Shown here piece by piece: positions 56,708 to 60,934 of a stretch of DNA of 60,934 nt. A program made the position numbers and the translations under genes. The stretch spans positions 1 through 60,934 of the forward strand of contig CAMYKS010000011.1 of assembly GCA_947259115.1 (NCBI GenBank), read 5' to 3'. Origin of the DNA: an uncultured Desulfobulbaceae bacterium (lineage in GTDB: Bacteria; Desulfobacterota; Desulfobulbia; Desulfobulbales; BM004). The notes beneath the pieces were generated by a model. It was not told the origin of the DNA, ran no database searches, and saw only the letters and a program-made list of their open reading frames with translations. Position 1 is the stretch's first letter. Every line of letters starts with the position of its first letter.

Positions 56708-58312
56708 TCAGGGACCTCCGGCAGAACCATCCCTGCGGGGATCAGCCACACCGATAAACTCTTTATTCTCATGCATTACAAGCTGTACACAGCCAAGATA
56801 AAAGGAGTATGGATTCCTGGGATCGATGGTATAACCGTATTTTTTGAGAAGCTTGGGTATATCGTCCCTCATTCTTGAATATTCAAGCGAGACTTTGCTT
56901 TTTATGGAGCAGTGCAGCCTTGGTGACGCAACAGCATCATATGGGGACTGGTACTGCAGCCGCATCAGAACCTGCAGTATTGCCGGAGCTATCCTCTCGC
57001 TTCCAGGAGAGCCGATGGCGAGCCAGGGTTTTCTGCCTTTGAAAACAATTGTTGGAGATACACTTGCCCAGGGGACAGCTGCAGGTCGCAGATAGTTTGG
57101 ATGGGTTATATCCTTATACTCAAAAGCACTCATATAATTATTATAGAGGAAGCCAAGCTTTGGCGATGCGGCAAAAGATCCATACACCCGTTCAATGGAT
57201 TGGGTCAGAGATACTACATTACCCTTGCAGTCCATAACAGACAGATGGGTGGTGTCCCCACGTCCGCTTTTAAGCCTTTTCTTGATCTGTTTAGCTACAA
57301 GTTCCGCATATTCATCCTTGAGCATTCCTTTTCCCTGGACCTGCGGATAAAAGTTGGGGTCAAATGGCCTGTCCTGGCGGTCGAGGTTGGCCCGCCGGAT
57401 AATCTCTGAAAGAAGCAGGGCACCTTGAGGTGTGTCCGGGTTACATTTTTCAGGAGTGAATTTATTTATAACATTCAGCATCTGGACAAGGGTCCGACCT
57501 GCTCCAGGCTCACCAAATGTATGCACCCGTTGACCACGAAAGCGGCAGGATAAAGGTTTTCTTTCAATGGGCCAGGGGATCTGGGCCAGGTCGTCGTCAC
57601 GGATAAAACCGTCATTATTAACCATATCATCATGGATATCCCGGGCAATCTCTCCCTGGTAAAAATCCTCCACCCCTTCCCTTGCTATTCCTTTCAGAGT
57701 TTCAGCCAAAACAGGCTGCTTAAAAATTGCTCCGACTTTATAGGCCCGGCCATTATTAAGAAAAAATTTTGAACCCGTACCTGCTTTTAAGTGTTCCAAC
57801 TCTCTCTGCATAAGGGCATGCTTCAGTTCAGTTATCTTGAAACCCTTTTCTGCAAGAATAATGGCAGGTTTCATGACCTCCGAGAGTTTCATTGTGCCAT
57901 ATGTGTTCAGCATATATGCTAAGACGGCCGGGGTGCTTGGCACAGTGGTAGCCTTGTGTCCCCGCAGTAGTTCTTTTTTTCGCAACTCACCAGGCGGCAC
58001 CCGGTGCGGTGCCCGTGATGAACCGTCAAAGGCTATGGTTTTGGAGGTTTCAGAATTATAAAACAGGGCCATTGTCTGACCGCCGAGACCTGAGGCAGCC
58101 GGTTCACATACTCCTAAAGCAAGTGCTGCAGAGACTGCAGCATCAATGGCATTACCGCCTTTTGCCAGGATAGTCTGTGCTGCTTCGGTGGCTCTGAAAT
58201 GTGCCGTTGCCACCATACCTTTTTTAGAAGCTGCAACACGCTGCAGCAATGGGGCTCGCTGTCTGGTTAACTCCAGATCCTCGGCTTCTAACTCTTCCTT
58301 GTTCTTCGGCAT
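56708..58312 (-). CDS. Cytoplasmic gamma-glutamyltransferase-like Ntn hydrolase
   Basis: 534-residue GGT family protein. The auto-processing site is GDTTHLSVMD, where the second Thr becomes the N-terminal nucleophile. The segments NVVSLTQSIERVYGS and SVSPTIVF and the C-terminal ADPRRDGSAGGP are present. The N-terminal part has GMVATAHFRATEAAQTILAKGGNAIDAAVSAALALGV and EPAASGLGGQTMAL. There is no signal peptide, while classical GGTs are periplasmic, so it probably acts in the cytoplasm. Its start is six bases after the ATP-grasp gene, in the same operon. Substrate unknown. Confidence 0.9.
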   Translation of the reverse strand: MPKNKEELEAEDLELTRQRAPLLQRVAASKKGMVATAHFRATEAAQTILAKGGNAIDAAVSAALALGVCEPAASGLGGQTMALFYNSETSKTIAFDGSSRAPHRVPPGELRKKELLRGHKATTVPSTPAVLAYMLNTYGTMKLSEVMKPAIILAEKGFKITELKHALMQRELEHLKAGTGSKFFLNNGRAYKVGAIFKQPVLAETLKGIAREGVEDFYQGEIARDIHDDMVNNDGFIRDDDLAQIPWPIERKPLSCRFRGQRVHTFGEPGAGRTLVQMLNVINKFTPEKCNPDTPQGALLLSEIIRRANLDRQDRPFDPNFYPQVQGKGMLKDEYAELVAKQIKKRLKSGRGDTTHLSVMDCKGNVVSLTQSIERVYGSFAASPKLGFLYNNYMSAFEYKDITHPNYLRPAAVPWASVSPTIVFKGRKPWLAIGSPGSERIAPAILQVLMRLQYQSPYDAVASPRLHCSIKSKVSLEYSRMRDDIPKLLKKYGYTIDPRNPYSFYLGCVQLVMHENKEFIGVADPRRDGSAGGP

Positions 58313-58318
58313 CGGAGA

Positions 58319-60469
58319 TTATTCCTTTATTTGGGAAATCAGATACTGTGATAATAGAAGTGTGCGCTGGATAAGGCTCACTCTTTCTATACATTCCCTT
58401 GAAGTATACAGGTCCTTAGTGCAGGGCCCCATGCCGCAGATGACAGGAGTACCCTGCTTAACCAAACCACCGACAGAGGGCCATAAGGATGATACTGTCT
58501 CAAATGGTATCTCCCACTGGCCGGCAATATTCTTCAAAGCTTTGATCTGCATATTGCCTTTCTTTTTTGCTTTCATGGGTGGTCTATTTGAAACACATTC
58601 CAGTGACCACTTTATATTCCCCTTGCCCAGAACCTGTTCCATCTTTTCTTCCAGTTCATCACCTGATTTAACTTTTGCAAAAGAGGAAATGAGAGTTACC
58701 TGAACCCGGTGCGGCAAGAGCGTCGGAAATGCATCTGTTTCGATTTTCACCGCTGACAAAGCTATTCTTTCCTTGCGACTGGAAAGTTGAGCTAACTCTT
58801 CAATTTTTGTACCTGCCCAACGCAGCACCTCCTGCTGCTTGGTTATTTTACCTAACCGATGCGGTGTCCCTTCAGCAACAAGAAGATATTTTCTTTGTCC
58901 ACGACGGTCAGAAATCATTTTCCCTCCAACATTGCCCGGGCGCAGAACTATGATTTCAGCTGCCTGCTCAACCGCTTGCTTTATCAGATCACTGCTATAA
59001 CGGCAGTCAAGGCCTTCATCACCATAAAAAAGTACACCTAATGGGAGTTTACGGAGTTTTCTGATGGAGCGTAATGATTTCAGGGCAAATTCCAACATGG
59101 TAAGCGGCCCCCATACACTACCGATTCCTTCGCCGTATATCCTTTCCGGGTCTCTTCTGTATCCCTGGTGCTGTTCCCGCATATCAAAGGGAATATCTAC
59201 CTGGCAAAGCAGCAGGATACCATCTTTCATGCCAGCTTTGGACTCCCAGGTCCAGGCAACCTTGTCGTTTGTAAATTCCTTAACCGGCTTTAAGAGCAGT
59301 TCTTCAAAAAGCTTGCTTATGGAATTGACAACATGTATACGCCCCACCATATCTGCAGTTCGGCTGGAATGGTTACACCACTGGGAAAGTCTTTTTTCAA
59401 GCTGATCACGATGCGTGGACAGATAATTAAAAACCTGGCTTGCAGGATCTTTTGATTTACTTGCCATGTCAGGGAGGGATGGAGTACCGAAATATCGAGA
59501 ACTGGCAACCTCAACGAGCCGGTTGACCAGAGCGGCAAAATCCATTCCCATGGCTTCCGCCGCCGCCACATAGGAACCATGCTCTCCCAAGCTCGGCAGG
59601 CTGTTTATCTCCAGTATATAGAGATTGCCTTCTCTGTCCATTCGCATGTCGACACGCGCACAGTCATAACAACCCAAAGCGTTAAATGCCTTGATGGCAA
59701 CATCTTGTGCATGGGAGGTCAGTTTTTCATCCAGTTTGGCTGGACATATCACCCCGACTTCCCTACCAGATTGCCTCGTCTTGTCTTCATAGGTATAGAT
59801 ATCAGGGCCGCCTTCACCAAAGGTAAGTTCAGCAGGTGCAAAGGCTTCAGGTGGAGTATTACCCAGGATACCAACATTGATCTCACGGCCGGCAATATAC
59901 TGTTCCGCCAGGACAGGCTGTTGAAAATTATCAAAAATAATCCCGGCAGCCTCGCGTAGTTCTTCTTCGGTATCCACAATACGGATGCCAAATGAAACCG
60001 CCTCGTTCTTTGGTTTAACAATCAACGGAAAAGAAACATCGGGCATGGCAAAGCCCGGACCATCGAGCACTGCAAAATCAGGTGTAGACAGACCATTCTG
60101 CTTGAAGATCATCTTGGCAACCACCTTATCAAGTGCCAATGAATGAGCCAGCGGCCCGGAACCGATATAGGGGATACCGACCATTTCCAGGATGCCGGGT
60201 ACATGGGTATATCGTGCCTGCCCCTGTATACCGTATGACAGGTTGAAAACCATGCCGGGCCGTTCACCTTTCAACACCCGCGGCATAAAGTCTTCCAGAT
60301 TATCAATCAGGTCCTTATCACCTTCCAGGGCAATAACCTGATGCTTCCCTTTTTTGAGGGCATCGGTAATTCTCTTAATTGATTTGAGGCCGTACTTCTC
60401 TCTATTGGGCATGCCAAAAAGGTTGATTACCTTTTGACTAATACGGTTATAGACTACGGCTATTTTCAT
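58319..60469 (-). CDS. D-Ala-D-Ala-ligase-like ATP-grasp enzyme fused to a degenerate M20 peptidase domain
   Basis: 716 residues. About 1-325 form an ATP-grasp ligase of the Ddl type: YIGSGPLAHSLALDKVVAK, LIVKPKNEAVSFGI, LAEQYIAGREINVGIL and the metal segment YILEINSLPSLGEHGSY, all intact. About 345-716 have the fold of a carboxypeptidase G2/M20 enzyme, with recognisable strands ending in NRPPM and GMGPCTKDLYTSREC. Every zinc ligand is replaced: His to Gln423, bridging Asp to Ser451, Glu to Gly486, Asp/Glu to Arg510, His to Tyr688. So it is probably an active peptide-bond-forming ligase with a binding-only domain. First gene of a three-gene operon, with GAGG before the ATG. Substrate unknown; D-Ala-D-Ala is possible but unlikely given the fusion. 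Confidence 0.88.
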   Translation of the reverse strand: MKIAVVYNRISQKVINLFGMPNREKYGLKSIKRITDALKKGKHQVIALEGDKDLIDNLEDFMPRVLKGERPGMVFNLSYGIQGQARYTHVPGILEMVGIPYIGSGPLAHSLALDKVVAKMIFKQNGLSTPDFAVLDGPGFAMPDVSFPLIVKPKNEAVSFGIRIVDTEEELREAAGIIFDNFQQPVLAEQYIAGREINVGILGNTPPEAFAPAELTFGEGGPDIYTYEDKTRQSGREVGVICPAKLDEKLTSHAQDVAIKAFNALGCYDCARVDMRMDREGNLYILEINSLPSLGEHGSYVAAAEAMGMDFAALVNRLVEVASSRYFGTPSLPDMASKSKDPASQVFNYLSTHRDQLEKRLSQWCNHSSRTADMVGRIHVVNSISKLFEELLLKPVKEFTNDKVAWTWESKAGMKDGILLLCQVDIPFDMREQHQGYRRDPERIYGEGIGSVWGPLTMLEFALKSLRSIRKLRKLPLGVLFYGDEGLDCRYSSDLIKQAVEQAAEIIVLRPGNVGGKMISDRRGQRKYLLVAEGTPHRLGKITKQQEVLRWAGTKIEELAQLSSRKERIALSAVKIETDAFPTLLPHRVQVTLISSFAKVKSGDELEEKMEQVLGKGNIKWSLECVSNRPPMKAKKKGNMQIKALKNIAGQWEIPFETVSSLWPSVGGLVKQGTPVICGMGPCTKDLYTSRECIERVSLIQRTLLLSQYLISQIKE

Positions 60470-60934
60470 TTGAACGCCTCGAAAAAGGTAACTAATTAAA
60501 ATTTCATAAATTGTTGTGTCTTTAAAATAATTCTTTTTCCCGGTTTTGGGTATAAATAAACAACTCAGGTTTTCGAATTTCGTCTGTTATTTATTTCGGC
60601 TTTAGGTTTTGGTAATACATAATTGGTGGAAATTTGGTGGGTCAAAATTTTCACCCCAACAGAGTTAAAGAGTTTTAAATAGGAAAAAATTTTCTTTGCT
60701 TACCTTGTGCAGTTGGAACGTGGTTGGGTGAGGCACAAAACAGACAAGAAATATTCAGTCGGAAAGGGGTCACCCGTTAAAAGGCCCCTTGTCAAGGAAT
60801 ATACTATCCCGTTCAAGGAAAAATTAATTTTTTCATTACATGTAATCATTTAGTAAAATTACCTTGATGATTAATTTACTTTCAGCAAAACCTCATCCTG
60901 TAACTCATATCGATTTCATAACTAATAAATGGTA
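60470..60934. other. Right-end non-coding stretch
   Basis: About 465 bases upstream of the ATP-grasp operon. It is AT-rich with no recognised gene. A rightward frame without a credible start (about 60684-60852) encodes a short basic peptide (LERGWVRHKTDKKYSVGK) that I do not recognise and do not call. The operon promoter should lie in the first about 150 bases, but no clear boxes were seen. Confidence 0.35.

Noticed and set aside
60684..60852. Short basic ORF at the right end
   Set aside because: No good start codon or ribosome site and no recognisable family; could be chance or an old gene fragment.

Overview
The window reads as a chromosomal segment of a Gram-negative, Sec-decoding, probably anaerobic bacterium, most likely Desulfobacterota (Desulfobulbales-like). 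This placement is inferred from gene content and order, not from a database search. The basis is a dcw cell-wall/division cluster followed by a run of housekeeping genes (murA-prmC-prfA-rpmE-rho-coaE-rluD-carD-pth-rplY-prs-tRNA-ispE-serA), PASTA-type FtsI architecture, PilR/PilS, hydrogenase maturation genes hypC-hypA, and an in-frame UGA at a thioredoxin-type active site.

Layout. 1-4.7 kb: a C-terminal processing protease, era and an RNase II-family exonuclease. 4.96-21.7 kb: the dcw cluster on the + strand (mraZ-rsmH-ftsL-ftsI-like-murE/murF fusion-mraY-murD-murG-murC-murB-ftsQ-sORF-ftsA-ftsZ), driven by a good sigma70-type promoter with MraZ-box-like repeats just downstream. ftsW is absent from its usual place between murD and murG. 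The FtsI-like protein keeps its dimerisation and PASTA regions but has lost all three penicillin-binding active-site motifs. 21.9-25.3 kb: a radical SAM protein and an orphan histidine kinase. 25.4-29.1 kb (- strand): hypC, hypA, a selenocysteine DsbA-like protein, phoH and an in-frame ybeY-pdxJ fusion. 29.5-32.6 kb: a PilR/PilS-like two-component pair. 32.6-46.9 kb (- strand): the housekeeping run listed above. 47.4-50.4 kb: gltX, a 31-residue membrane peptide gene, a zinc-ribbon protein and a secreted dienelactone-hydrolase-like enzyme.

50.4-56 kb is a repeat-rich accessory stretch. It holds a eukaryote-like HisH-HisF fusion, a lone glucose-6-phosphate dehydrogenase, a decayed second copy of the hisF 3' end, several palindromic elements, and a compact transposable element. 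That element has a HUH/Y1 (RAYT-type) transposase whose DnaA-like tail lies in another frame past an A8 run, bounded by perfect 48-bp inverted repeats. 56-60.5 kb (- strand) is a tight three-gene operon: a D-Ala-D-Ala-ligase-like ATP-grasp enzyme fused to an M20-peptidase-like domain that has lost its metal ligands, then a cytoplasmic gamma-glutamyltransferase homologue, then an N-formylglutamate-amidohydrolase homologue. I do not recognise this combination as a described pathway.

The strongest leads are the catalytically empty FtsI plus missing FtsW, the selenoprotein that reads as two broken ORFs, the ATP-grasp/pseudo-M20 operon, and the transposable element with its possible frameshift.
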